Source: Clostridium sp. 1001275B_160808_H3 (GTDB taxonomy: Bacteria; Bacillota; Clostridia; Clostridiales; Clostridiaceae). From it: a stretch of 64,000 nt of DNA. The notes under the pieces were generated by a model. It was not told where the DNA came from, did no database searches, and saw nothing but the letters and a program-made list of their open reading frames with translations. A program made the translations under genes and the position numbers. Below are positions 27,478-34,917 of the stretch, one piece after another (within the stretch, counting starts at the first letter, position 1; each line of letters starts with the position of its first letter). The DNA lies in contig NZ_JADNAT010000009.1 in the NCBI RefSeq assembly GCF_015550425.1, positions 85,811 through 149,810 on the forward strand. The letters are read 5' to 3'.

Positions 27478-27485
27478 GAAAAGTA

Positions 27486-27514
27486 TTGACAAGAAAAATA
27501 TGGCATAGTATTAT
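27486..27514 (+). promoter_or_regulatory. Rightward early promoter
   Basis: Perfect TTGACA, a 17-base spacer and TATTAT. It reads into the Cro-like gene and has operator 3 at its transcription start. Confidence 0.85.
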
Positions 27515-27520
27515 CGAGTT

Positions 27521-27536
27521 GTTCAATAAATTGAAC
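27521..27536. promoter_or_regulatory. Repressor operator 3
   Basis: GTTCAATAAATTGAAC, a perfect inverted repeat at the expected start of the rightward transcript. Confidence 0.85.
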
Positions 27537-27556
27537 TTGGGGCAGGAGGTGATATC

Positions 27557-27775
27557 ATGGCTTTTAATTATGATAAATTAAGGGGGAAAATAGTAGAAAA
27601 ATTTGGTACTCAAGGAAATCTAGCAAGAGCATTAGGGGTTTCAGAGAGAACATTATCTTTAAAATTAAATAATAAAATATTTTTTTCACAGGATGAAATA
27701 ACTAAAATTTCTCAACTATTAAATATAACCTTAGAGGAAATACAAGATTATTTTTTTAAACAAAAAGTTCAATAA
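27557..27775 (+). CDS. Cro-like regulator (DUF739 family)
   Basis: 72 residues, almost all of it an HTH: FGTQGNLARALGVSERTLSLKLN (about 17-39). Small proteins of this family take the Cro position in Firmicute phages, opposing the CI-type repressor. The gene follows the perfect rightward promoter, and AGGAGGTGAT precedes the ATG. A fourth operator overlaps its 3' end. Confidence 0.88.
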   Translation: MAFNYDKLRGKIVEKFGTQGNLARALGVSERTLSLKLNNKIFFSQDEITKISQLLNITLEEIQDYFFKQKVQ

Positions 27776-27782
27776 TTTGAAC
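27767..27782. promoter_or_regulatory. Repressor operator 4, at the end of the Cro-like gene
   Basis: GTTCAATAATTTGAAC, a perfect 16-base palindrome that straddles the stop codon region of the Cro-like gene, about 245 bases from operator 3. A distant operator could support looping or block elongation. Confidence 0.75.
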
Positions 27783-27807
27783 GAGTGATTTAAGGAGGAG
27801 TTAAAAA

Positions 27808-28587
27808 ATGAATAACTTAATGGTTTTTGAAAATCACAATGTAGAAGTATTTGAATGGGATGGACAAATTTTATTTAATACAAAACATGTAGCAGAGTGT
27901 TTGGATATAGCAGATGTTAATAGTAGTATAAGAGCTTTTAATGGTAAACAAGTTAAAAAACTTAAAAATTCAGATGTGCATGACATGCATATCCGAAAAT
28001 TAAATAATGCTGGAGAAAACTTTTTAACAGAAAGCGGGGTGTACAAGCTAATATTTAAATCTAAAAAGAAAGAAGCTGAAAAGTTTCAAGATTGGGTTAC
28101 TGATGAAGTGTTACCAACTATAAGAAATAATGGAGCTTATATGACAGAGAATACTTTAGAAAAGGCTCTTACAAGTCCAGATTTTCTTATACAATTAGCA
28201 ACTAGCCTTAAAGAAGAGCAAGAAAAAAGAAGGTTACTTGAAGAAGAAAAGAAAGTTAATGCTCCAAAAGTAATATTTGCAGATGCAGTTAGTACAAGCA
28301 GTTCTTCAATTTTAGTAGGAGAACTTGCTAAGTTATTGAAACAAAATGGCGTTGATACAGGTCAGAATAAACTGTTCTCATGGCTCAGAAATAATGGCTA
28401 TTTAATCAAAAGAAAGGGTACTGACTATAATATGCCAACACAAAGGGCAATGGATCAAGGATTATTTGAAATAAAAGAAACACCAATAGTACATTCTGAT
28501 GGACATATTACAGTTAGTAAAACCACAAAGGTTACAGGAAAAGGACAGCAATATTTTATTAATAAGTTTATAAATAGTGTGTATTAA
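27808..28587 (+). CDS. Phage antirepressor (BRO-N plus KilAC/ANT domains)
   Basis: 259 residues. The BRO-N domain (about 1-110) contains FNTKHVAECLDIADVNSSIRAF, FLTESGVYKLIFKS and EAEKFQDWVTDEVLPTIRNNGAY. The C-terminal ANT/KilAC domain (about 140-259) contains LAKLLKQNGVDTGQNKLFSWLRNNGYL. Antirepressors of this type counter CI repressors or act on early gene control. It belongs to the early rightward operon, with AAGGAGG before the ATG. Confidence 0.92.
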   Translation: MNNLMVFENHNVEVFEWDGQILFNTKHVAECLDIADVNSSIRAFNGKQVKKLKNSDVHDMHIRKLNNAGENFLTESGVYKLIFKSKKKEAEKFQDWVTDEVLPTIRNNGAYMTENTLEKALTSPDFLIQLATSLKEEQEKRRLLEEEKKVNAPKVIFADAVSTSSSSILVGELAKLLKQNGVDTGQNKLFSWLRNNGYLIKRKGTDYNMPTQRAMDQGLFEIKETPIVHSDGHITVSKTTKVTGKGQQYFINKFINSVY

Positions 28588-28601
28588 GGAGGAGATTTGT
28601 A

Positions 28602-28760
28602 GTGGAAAAGAAGAGAAGAGTTAAAAAGGATTTTAATGTAATAATAGTAGATCCAGAAAAAATTAGTGAAAGATTAACAAGAGTAATAAGTGACTATTTT
28701 AATAATACGGTAATAGAGCCAAAAAAATTAGAAGAAATATCATTAAAGAGGTGTGAGTAA
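28602..28760 (+). CDS. Small early phage protein, 52 residues
   Basis: GTG start with AAGGAGGAG upstream. The frame gives a strongly charged protein beginning MEKKRRVKKDFNV and ending SLKRCE. The stop overlaps the start of the next gene (TAATG), so the two are coupled. No family recognised. Confidence 0.7.
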   Translation: MEKKRRVKKDFNVIIVDPEKISERLTRVISDYFNNTVIEPKKLEEISLKRCE

Positions 28761-28939
28761 TGAAATCATTGTTAGATAGATTTAAAGAGATATATGAAGA
28801 AGGAACAGATTTACATGTAGTATGGAGCTATATAACTAAGACTGGGAATTTAACAGTAGGAATAGCTAATAAGGACGGTAAAGAGTTGTTCCAGCTTAAT
28901 GTTAGAGAATATCCAAATGGAGAGGTTTATTGGTATTAA
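28760..28939 (+). CDS. Small early phage protein, 59 residues
   Basis: The ATG overlaps the stop of the preceding gene. The protein (MKSLLDRFKEIYEEG... EYPNGEVYWY) has alternating beta-type sequence (NLTVGIANKDGKELFQL) and no recognised domain. It sits between the antirepressor and the recombination genes. Confidence 0.7.
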   Translation: MKSLLDRFKEIYEEGTDLHVVWSYITKTGNLTVGIANKDGKELFQLNVREYPNGEVYWY

Positions 28940-28960
28940 AAATTGAATAGGAGGATTATC

Positions 28961-29146
28961 ATGTTACTTCAATACTTAACAGAACTAAAAGATAGCTTAT
29001 CAAAAGACGATTTCTATTCATTTATGAGAGATGTAACAAACGATATTAAAGCAAATAGAATTGCTTTTAATAAAAGGACAAACCAAGAAGAGTTTAAAAA
29101 TATATGTGAAATATTGAAAGTGGTTTTAGTAAGGTGTGAAAATTAA
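28961..29146 (+). CDS. Small early phage protein, 61 residues
   Basis: The ATG at 28961 has AGGAGG upstream; an in-frame TTG at 28943 lies before that site and is rejected. The protein is helical and charged (LLQYLTELKDSLSKDDFYSFMRD). No family recognised. Confidence 0.65.
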   Translation: MLLQYLTELKDSLSKDDFYSFMRDVTNDIKANRIAFNKRTNQEEFKNICEILKVVLVRCEN

Positions 29147-29194
29147 AAAATCACAATGTCTAAATAGTAATGAAATTAGGGAGGAGTATAAAAC

Positions 29195-29470
29195 ATGGGA
29201 AAACTTATACAAGAATTTCTTGAAAGGGAAAAGGCACTAGAACTAGCAAAAGAAGTTGAGAAAGTCAAAGCGGATATGACTAATCAATTAAATGTAAAAG
29301 CGGTTACAAGACTAGTAGAGGAACAATATAAAAAAGCTCAATCCCCAGCGACCAAACAAGGGAAAGAGCATAACAAAACATTCAATGACATTATACCACT
29401 AGGTACGGATATAGACAATAATCAAGTTTATATATTAGAAACTGGTGAAGTATTAAAGGATTTAATTTAG
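29195..29470 (+). CDS. Early phage protein, 91 residues
   Basis: GGGAGGAG lies upstream of the ATG. The N-terminal half is helical and coiled-coil-like (FLEREKALELAKEVEKVKAD). The C-terminal part (DIIPLGTDIDNNQVYILETGEVL) looks beta-rich. No family recognised. Confidence 0.65.
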   Translation: MGKLIQEFLEREKALELAKEVEKVKADMTNQLNVKAVTRLVEEQYKKAQSPATKQGKEHNKTFNDIIPLGTDIDNNQVYILETGEVLKDLI

Positions 29471-29479
29471 GAGGTAGTT

Positions 29480-29647
29480 ATGAGTGTTTTAGAAGTATTA
29501 ATTAACTCTATAAATGCACAAATAGAAGAGTTAAATAAAGCTGATCTTAAGATATATGACAGAGATAATGTAGATTGGCACATTACAAAAATTGAATATG
29601 ATGGCATGGATAATAGATTGTATTTTGATACAAAGGAGGATAAGTAA
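29480..29647 (+). CDS. Small early phage protein, 55 residues
   Basis: ATG with AGGAGGTAG upstream. It begins MSVLEVLINSINAQIEELNK and ends in a beta-like segment (WHITKIEYDGMDNRLYFD). The stop codon abuts the exonuclease ATG, and the AAGGAGG inside its last codons serves that gene. No family recognised. Confidence 0.65.
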   Translation: MSVLEVLINSINAQIEELNKADLKIYDRDNVDWHITKIEYDGMDNRLYFDTKEDK

Positions 29648-30556
29648 ATGGATAAACTTGAATGGCTTAAAGAAAGGCAATGTGGAATTGGTGGAAGTGA
29701 TGTAGGTGCAATTTTAGGAGTGAATAAGTATAAAACTGCATTTGAAGTTTATTTAGAAAAAACAGAGCCTATAACAGAGGTTGGAGAGCAAAGTGAAAGT
29801 GCTTATTTTGGAGATGTATTTGAAGATGTAGTTGCAAAAGAATTTGAAAAGAGAACTGGTAAGAAAGTTAGAAGAGATAGAAAGCATTATAAACATAAAG
29901 AGTATCCTTTTATGGTAGCTAATATAGACAGAAGAGTAATAGGGGAAAATGCAATATTAGAGTGTAAAACAGCTAATCAATTCTTATCTAATGAATGGGA
30001 AGAAGATGAAATACCAGCAAGTTATTTATTACAAGTACAACATTATTTATTTGTTACAGGATCAGAATTAGGATATATAGCAGTATTAATAGGCGGACAA
30101 AAATTCATATGGAAAGAAGTACAAAAGGATGAAGAATTAATTCAAATGATTATTGAAGCAGAGAAGGACTTTTGGAAGATGATAAAACATAAAATTCCAC
30201 CTGCATTAGATGGATCAAGTGCGGCAGAAAAATATCTTAAAGAAAAATATAAAGATGTTGAAGAAGGTAAATCAATAGAGCTAGGATTTGAATATAAAGA
30301 GAAGATCAAAACTTATTTAGAAATGAAGGAGCAATTAAAAAGTTTTGAAATAGAAGTAAAAGAACTAGAGAATCAAATTAAGTTTGAAATAGGGAAATCA
30401 GAGTATGCATATGCTCCTGGATATAGTTTGAGTTGGAAGAAGGTTTTATCTAATAGAGTTGATACTAAAAAACTTAAATCAGAATACCCAGATGTTTATG
30501 AAAAGGTAGTGAAAGAAAGTATAAGTAGAAAATTTAATATCAAGGAGGATAAATAA
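29648..30556 (+). CDS. YqaJ-type phage recombination exonuclease
   Basis: 302 residues. The N-terminal signature RQCGIGGSDVGAILGVNKYKT is followed by GDVFEDVVAKEFEKRTG and the nuclease core ANIDRR...AILECKTA (D...ExK, about 98-112). This is the lambda-exonuclease/YqaJ fold, which degrades one strand of DNA ends for annealing by the RecT-type protein encoded immediately downstream. The C-terminal third is helical. Confidence 0.93.
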   Translation: MDKLEWLKERQCGIGGSDVGAILGVNKYKTAFEVYLEKTEPITEVGEQSESAYFGDVFEDVVAKEFEKRTGKKVRRDRKHYKHKEYPFMVANIDRRVIGENAILECKTANQFLSNEWEEDEIPASYLLQVQHYLFVTGSELGYIAVLIGGQKFIWKEVQKDEELIQMIIEAEKDFWKMIKHKIPPALDGSSAAEKYLKEKYKDVEEGKSIELGFEYKEKIKTYLEMKEQLKSFEIEVKELENQIKFEIGKSEYAYAPGYSLSWKKVLSNRVDTKKLKSEYPDVYEKVVKESISRKFNIKEDK

Positions 30557-30558
30557 TT

Positions 30559-31398
30559 GTGGCAACAGCAAGTAGTTTAAAAAATCAATTAGCAAAGAAG
30601 GAAGCAACAGGACAAGCAGCAATAGCAGGAAGTGTTAAAGGACTTATGGATAGTCCTGCAGTTAAGAAAAGATTTGAAGAGGTACTATGTGAAAGAGCAC
30701 CACAGTATATGAGCTCAATAGTTAATCTAGTTAATTCAGATACTAATTTAAAGAAGTGTGAGCCTATGAGTGTAGTAGCTAGTTGTATGGTAGCTGCAAC
30801 TATGGATTTACCAGTAGATAAAAATTTAGGATATGCATGGGTAGTGCCTTATGGGACTAAAGCACAATTTCAAATTGGATATAAGGGGTATATTCAATTA
30901 GCTTTAAGAACAGGGCAATATAAAGCAATTAATGTAGTAGAGATAAGAGAAGGTGAATTAATAAGCTGGAATCCATTAAGTGAGGAAGTAGAAATTGACT
31001 TTACTAAAAGGAAGTCAAACAAGGTTATAGGATATGCAGGGTATTTCAAATTATTAAATGGATTTGAAAAGACAGTCTATTGGAGCAAAGAAGAAGCTGA
31101 ATCTCATGCTAAGAAATTCTCTAAAACATATAGCTTTAAAAATGGAGTATGGCAAACAGACTTTGATAGTATGGCTAAAAAGACAGTTCTAAGGAATCTA
31201 TTATCTAAATGGGGTATTTTATCTATTGAAATGCAAAAGGCATACAGTGCGGATAATAATGCAATTAAAGATAGTATTTTAAAAGAAGATAATGTTGAAA
31301 TAGATTTTGAAACTGGAGAAGTAATAGAAGATGTTGAGTACACGGATCCAGTACAAGAAAATTTTGTAGGTACATCTTTTGAAGAAATGACAGAATAG
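30559..31398 (+). CDS. recT: RecT-family single-strand annealing protein
   Basis: 279 residues from GTG with GGAGG upstream. RecT hallmarks are the central KCEPMSVVASCMVAATMDLPVDKNLGYAWVVPYG and QFQIGYKGYIQLALRTGQYK, followed by a conserved W...D..A.KT.LR (DFDSMAKKTVLRNLLSKWG). It pairs with the YqaJ exonuclease two bases upstream to form the phage recombination module. The C-terminal tail is acidic, as in other RecT proteins. Confidence 0.95.
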   Translation: MATASSLKNQLAKKEATGQAAIAGSVKGLMDSPAVKKRFEEVLCERAPQYMSSIVNLVNSDTNLKKCEPMSVVASCMVAATMDLPVDKNLGYAWVVPYGTKAQFQIGYKGYIQLALRTGQYKAINVVEIREGELISWNPLSEEVEIDFTKRKSNKVIGYAGYFKLLNGFEKTVYWSKEEAESHAKKFSKTYSFKNGVWQTDFDSMAKKTVLRNLLSKWGILSIEMQKAYSADNNAIKDSILKEDNVEIDFETGEVIEDVEYTDPVQENFVGTSFEEMTE

Positions 31399-31408
31399 GA
31401 GAGTACTT

Positions 31409-32173
31409 ATGGATAATCAAGGGTGGATTAAAGATTATAGAAAAGAAATAGATAGTGATATATGGGCAATGCCACCCTTGTATTTTAAAGTGTGGCAGTA
31501 CCTTAAGTATATGGCTAACCATCAAGTAAATTCTATACCAATGTCTGATGGAAGTAAGGAAATAATAAATAGAGGGCAGCATTTAACAAGCTATAGATCT
31601 ATAGCAAAAGGGGTATCTTATTATGAAAATCGAGTTTATAAAGAACCGAATGCAAAAACAATTAAGAAAATTTTAGAATGGCTTGAAAAAAATCATATGA
31701 TTACTTTAGACCACGGAAGGGGTAACAAGCAATATACTAAGATAACATTAGTAAATTACAGTATTTATCAATCTAAAGATGATGAACTGGTAACAGAAAA
31801 GAAACAGCAAAGTAACAGTGAGGAAACAGCGGAGAAACAGCAAAGTAACACTAAGGAAACAGAAGGGAAACAGACCGTGGATATAAACAAGAATGATAAG
31901 AATGATATAAGAATGAATAATAATGAGAAAGAAGGAAAAGAAGAGTATGTTCCTGAACTTCCATCAATTTCATTTCCAACAGAAACACATAGAAAAATAT
32001 TTAATGAAACATCAGATACGGCTTATAGAACATTTTTTATAGATACAGAAATTATAGAAACAGATAACATGATAACTATAAAAGCTAATAGTGATTTTAA
32101 TAGGGGAGTTATTGAAGACAGATTTAAGGATAGATTATATTACAGCTTCTTAAAGAAAATAGAAGTTATATAG
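31409..32173 (+). CDS. Phage replication initiation protein, winged helix plus DnaA-N-like tail
   Basis: 254 residues. The N-terminal part (about 1-115) resembles DnaD-type phage replication proteins: KVWQYLKYMANHQ and TIKKILEWLEKNHMITLDHG followed by KITLVNYSIYQS. The middle is low-complexity Glu/Lys/Gln/Asn with a short internal repeat (KQQSN...EET). The end, TIKANSDFNRGVIEDRFKDRL, resembles DnaA domain I, which contacts the replicative helicase. Such proteins bind the phage origin. No DnaC-like loader gene follows. Confidence 0.75.
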   Translation: MDNQGWIKDYRKEIDSDIWAMPPLYFKVWQYLKYMANHQVNSIPMSDGSKEIINRGQHLTSYRSIAKGVSYYENRVYKEPNAKTIKKILEWLEKNHMITLDHGRGNKQYTKITLVNYSIYQSKDDELVTEKKQQSNSEETAEKQQSNTKETEGKQTVDINKNDKNDIRMNNNEKEGKEEYVPELPSISFPTETHRKIFNETSDTAYRTFFIDTEIIETDNMITIKANSDFNRGVIEDRFKDRLYYSFLKKIEVI

Positions 32174-32188
32174 AGGGGATGAATAAGA

Positions 32189-32362
32189 ATGGAAAAGCTG
32201 ACTCCAGCACAATGGAAAGAAAGAACTATAAGAGATATTAAAAGAATGCAAGAGTTAAGAGAAAAAGGTATTAAAGATGCGGATAGCTTTTTAGCAGAGC
32301 ACAGGATAAAAGAAAACAAAAGAGTGAGTAGTATAAGATTTAAATCTTATAGAGGAAAGTAA
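32189..32362 (+). CDS. Small basic phage protein, 57 residues
   Basis: The ATG at 32189 follows GAGGGG. The protein (MEKLTPAQWKERTIRDIKRM...) is helical and strongly basic. It is the last early gene before the DUF3800 module. No family recognised. Confidence 0.65.
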   Translation: MEKLTPAQWKERTIRDIKRMQELREKGIKDADSFLAEHRIKENKRVSSIRFKSYRGK

Positions 32363-32398
32363 TATGAAATTATTGAGAACTAAGTAAGAAAAAATGTT

Positions 32399-32424
32399 CT
32401 TTGAAAATAGAATAATACGGTATT
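32399..32424 (+). repeat. Copy 1 of a 26-base element (core GAATAATACGGTATT)
   Basis: 26 bases that recur at 63900-63925 with one mismatch. The 15-base core at 32410-32424 also occurs inverted at 34134-34148, so the core brackets the DUF3800 gene. Confidence 0.9.
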
Positions 32425-32545
32425 AGAAAAATATGTTATAATTAACTCATAATTGTATTATTATATGAGTTATCAGCTTTTTTACTAACTGATAAGTAGA
32501 GTTTGTAAAGTTGAATTATTATTTACTATATAGGGAGATGAAAAT
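32425..32545 (+). ncRNA. Structured leader of the DUF3800 gene (DUF3800-type RNA candidate)
   Basis: The 120-base leader holds two adjacent hairpins: TAACTCATA/TATGAGTTA (32443-32451 with 32464-32472) and TTATCAG/CTGATAA (32470-32476 with 32489-32495). They share two or three bases, so they either stack or compete. TATAAT at 32438-32443 may be the -10 element. Conserved RNA motifs upstream of DUF3800 genes have been described by comparative genomics. I infer membership from position and folding only. Confidence 0.5.
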
Positions 32546-34054
32546 ATGGAGCAATACCGTTTCTATTATGATGAATCAGAACATAGCAGAAAAATCAATC
32601 TTAATACGGTAAACTCTAAGAATTATTACGATAATTTTATTGCTGTTATTGTTGGGTGGAAGAGTGAAAGTGAAAAATTGATTTTTGAGAAGTATTCTGA
32701 TTTCGAAGAAAAGTACACTTATCGCAAATCCAAAGGAGAATTAAAAAGTCAGACACTTGATCAGAAGCAATTTGAGAATGGATTTGCATCCTTGAATAAA
32801 AGCAATATTTGCTTTCTTAGTGATTTTCTTTCGTTATTCGATAGCGATATTGAAGTCTACTTTGCAGTAGTAAGTAAGATCGAGTTTATTATTTCTCAGC
32901 TCTTTGATGGTTATAAGAATAGCTTTTTTTGTAATATGGATGCTATGAAGTATTCAATTGTAAAAGCAATTTTAATGTATCAACCAAAAGAAATAGTTGA
33001 GTGTATATTTGAAAATACAGGAGAACTTTTAGCAACTTTGAAAGCTTTTTTCGAAGAGAGAATTCAACTAAACAAAGCAAATTTATCGTTAAAACAAAAC
33101 GAAACTAAAGCCTTTGAAGATATTTTAAAAGTTTTATATGATATTCACGATGTAAGAACTATCGAATGGGATTATGATATAGCTTTTTGGGGGTTTAAAC
33201 AATACCTAACAGAGCGAGTAATTAATGATTTTACATTGGTAATAGATAAAGAAGGAAAAGAGGGAAAAGACAGCAATACGCTAAATGCGGCGAAACGTAT
33301 AGGTTTTAGTAATGCCATAGAAGTAAATTCAAAATACTCAATAGGAGTACGTATTTCTGATATGTTGGCAGGTTTACTTTCCAAATTGCTTAAAGCATTA
33401 CATAATTCATTACGATACAATTCTTCTGACGAACAACTTAAAAAGAAAATTCTAAGTAAGGAATGGTTTTTACTTAGCGAAGATCAATTAGAATTATATA
33501 AGAAGTTGCATACCATCGTCTGTAAATTAAATAAAGCTTGGTATAAAACCTTTTCAGGTAAGTACTCTGATGACTTAATAACGTTGATTGCGCTTTTAAA
33601 TTATATGAATAATTTTGTGTCGGTAGCAGAGATAAAAAAACAGAATGTTGATATGCAGGGTGAGTATTTTAACTCATATGTGTGCGATTGCCTTGCAGAT
33701 TACTTTTCCCGATTGAGAAATAAACTTCCACTTGATATAATACCATTAGATCAAAAGAATTATTTTTTTAATCAGAGAGGCGCAAAAGTGTTTTTTGATG
33801 CACGACAGCAACCATTATTAAAGTTCACAAATGGACGTTGCAAATGTAGTGTTCTTTCAATTGGATTTAGCAAAGAAGGTATTCCATTAGCTACCATTGC
33901 AGAACTTGAAGGGAATTACTGTTATAGGTTGCCTAATGATTTAAGCGAATGGGTAATATCATCAGTAGCATTGAAAAGTATGGGAATAAACCTATTTCCA
34001 GCAGAAGTTGTCTTTACAGAAGAAAATGGTAAGTTTTATGCTGATATTTTATAA
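32546..34054 (+). CDS. DUF3800 domain protein, likely accessory or defence cargo
   Basis: 502 residues. Near the N-terminus RFYYDESEH matches the DUF3800 start (Tyr-Asp-Glu-Ser, an RNase H-like acidic site). SIGVRISDMLAGLLSK (about 265-280) matches the conserved D-x-L-A-G segment. The last 200 residues are not recognised. DUF3800 proteins are widespread in mobile elements; their function is not established. Nine of 15 arginines use CGN codons, whereas surrounding phage genes use AGA/AGG almost exclusively, so the gene came from elsewhere. It has its own leader and terminator and interrupts the early-to-late gene order. Confidence 0.8.
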   Translation: MEQYRFYYDESEHSRKINLNTVNSKNYYDNFIAVIVGWKSESEKLIFEKYSDFEEKYTYRKSKGELKSQTLDQKQFENGFASLNKSNICFLSDFLSLFDSDIEVYFAVVSKIEFIISQLFDGYKNSFFCNMDAMKYSIVKAILMYQPKEIVECIFENTGELLATLKAFFEERIQLNKANLSLKQNETKAFEDILKVLYDIHDVRTIEWDYDIAFWGFKQYLTERVINDFTLVIDKEGKEGKDSNTLNAAKRIGFSNAIEVNSKYSIGVRISDMLAGLLSKLLKALHNSLRYNSSDEQLKKKILSKEWFLLSEDQLELYKKLHTIVCKLNKAWYKTFSGKYSDDLITLIALLNYMNNFVSVAEIKKQNVDMQGEYFNSYVCDCLADYFSRLRNKLPLDIIPLDQKNYFFNQRGAKVFFDARQQPLLKFTNGRCKCSVLSIGFSKEGIPLATIAELEGNYCYRLPNDLSEWVISSVALKSMGINLFPAEVVFTEENGKFYADIL

Positions 34055-34131
34055 AATATTTTAGTTTAGCGAATAAGTTAAATAACTAAATTTAAAATAT
34101 TACTAAGATAGAATTAAATATTAAGTTAATT

Positions 34132-34176
34132 AAAATACCGTATTATTCAAGAAAAGAATATGCGGTATTTTTTATT
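34132..34176 (+). terminator. Terminator of the DUF3800 unit, containing the inverted core repeat
   Basis: AATACCG-TATTATTC pairs with GAATATG-CGGTATT around a short A-rich loop, followed by T6. Its 5' arm (34134-34148) is the exact reverse complement of the leader core at 32410-32424. Confidence 0.8.
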
Positions 34177-34192
34177 GTTAAGGAGGAATTGA

Positions 34193-34714
34193 ATGGATAA
34201 AGAATTATTTAGAAAGACAGAAGGAATGCTTTATGGATATTATAAAGATAAGAATAGATTAGAGTCAGTAAGAAGGGAAATAGAAACAGTAGGTAACTTA
34301 ATAAATACTATAGCAAGAAATATAAAAACTTGTAATGTTAGTATAGATCCATATCAAGGAGGAGCAGGAGAAGGAGAAAGGGTACAAACATCTTCTAGTA
34401 ATTCAAGCTATGTAGAAAAAGCGATTATAAAAGCTATAGATGATATGGAGAAAGAAAAGGCTCAAAGGACCATGAAATTATATAAGCTACAATGTGAAGA
34501 AAGAAACCTAATATATAAAATAGAAAAGGTAGAAGGAAACATAGGAATGCTTAAAGATGAATATAAGAAGTTCTTAGAATTAAAATACAATGTAATACCA
34601 GGAGAGAAAATAGGAATGAGAGAAATAGCATTAGAAATGAATATGAGTAAGAATAAGGTATATGACCTTAGAGAAGAATTAGTAAAGAATATAGCTGAAT
34701 ATAGATGGTGTTAA
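34193..34714 (+). CDS. ArpU/sigma-like phage late transcription regulator
   Basis: 173 residues. The first two thirds are helical, and the C-terminus has a sigma region 4-like HTH: IGMREIALEMNMSKNKVYDLREELV (about 143-167). Proteins of this type stand before the terminase genes of Firmicute phages and control late transcription. AAGGAGG precedes the ATG. Three direct repeats and a TATAAT lie directly after the gene. Confidence 0.8.
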   Translation: MDKELFRKTEGMLYGYYKDKNRLESVRREIETVGNLINTIARNIKTCNVSIDPYQGGAGEGERVQTSSSNSSYVEKAIIKAIDDMEKEKAQRTMKLYKLQCEERNLIYKIEKVEGNIGMLKDEYKKFLELKYNVIPGEKIGMREIALEMNMSKNKVYDLREELVKNIAEYRWC

Positions 34715-34719
34715 AACTC

Positions 34720-34773
34720 GGGACAAAATAGGGACAAAGTAGGGACACTTAGAAGGATATAAAGATGTATAAT
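34720..34773 (+). promoter_or_regulatory. Putative late promoter with three 11-base iterons
   Basis: GGGACA starts at 34720, 34731 and 34742, exactly 11 bases apart, each followed by an A-rich stretch. TATAAT stands at 34768-34773, placing the iterons at about -35 to -60. They directly follow the ArpU-like gene, whose product is the obvious candidate to bind them. Confidence 0.6.
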
Positions 34774-34824
34774 AATAGTATGGACATGGTAAAAGTCCTC
34801 CATAGTTTTTTATCCCCTATAAGA

Positions 34825-34859
34825 AAGCACTTAGCATAATAAATGTTAGGTGCTTTTTT
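34825..34859 (+). terminator. Terminator about 45 bases after the putative late promoter
   Basis: AAGCACTTAGCA pairs with TGTTAGGTGCTT around TAATAAA, followed by T6. It would limit the transcript from 34780 to about 80 bases unless antitermination occurs. Confidence 0.85.
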
Positions 34860-34866
34860 GAAGGAT

Positions 34867-34895
34867 TTTACAATTGTTTATAGAATTAATATATT
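34867..34895 (+). promoter_or_regulatory. Promoter of the DUF4062 gene
   Basis: TTTACA, a 17-base spacer, TATATT. It starts right after the terminator, so the gene is an independent unit. Confidence 0.6.
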
Positions 34896-34917
34896 TATAT
34901 TAAAAGGGGGAGAGGAC

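Noticed and set aside
28704..28715. AATAATACGGTA, partial match to the 26-base element
   Set aside because: Only 12 bases match and it lies inside a coding region; probably chance.
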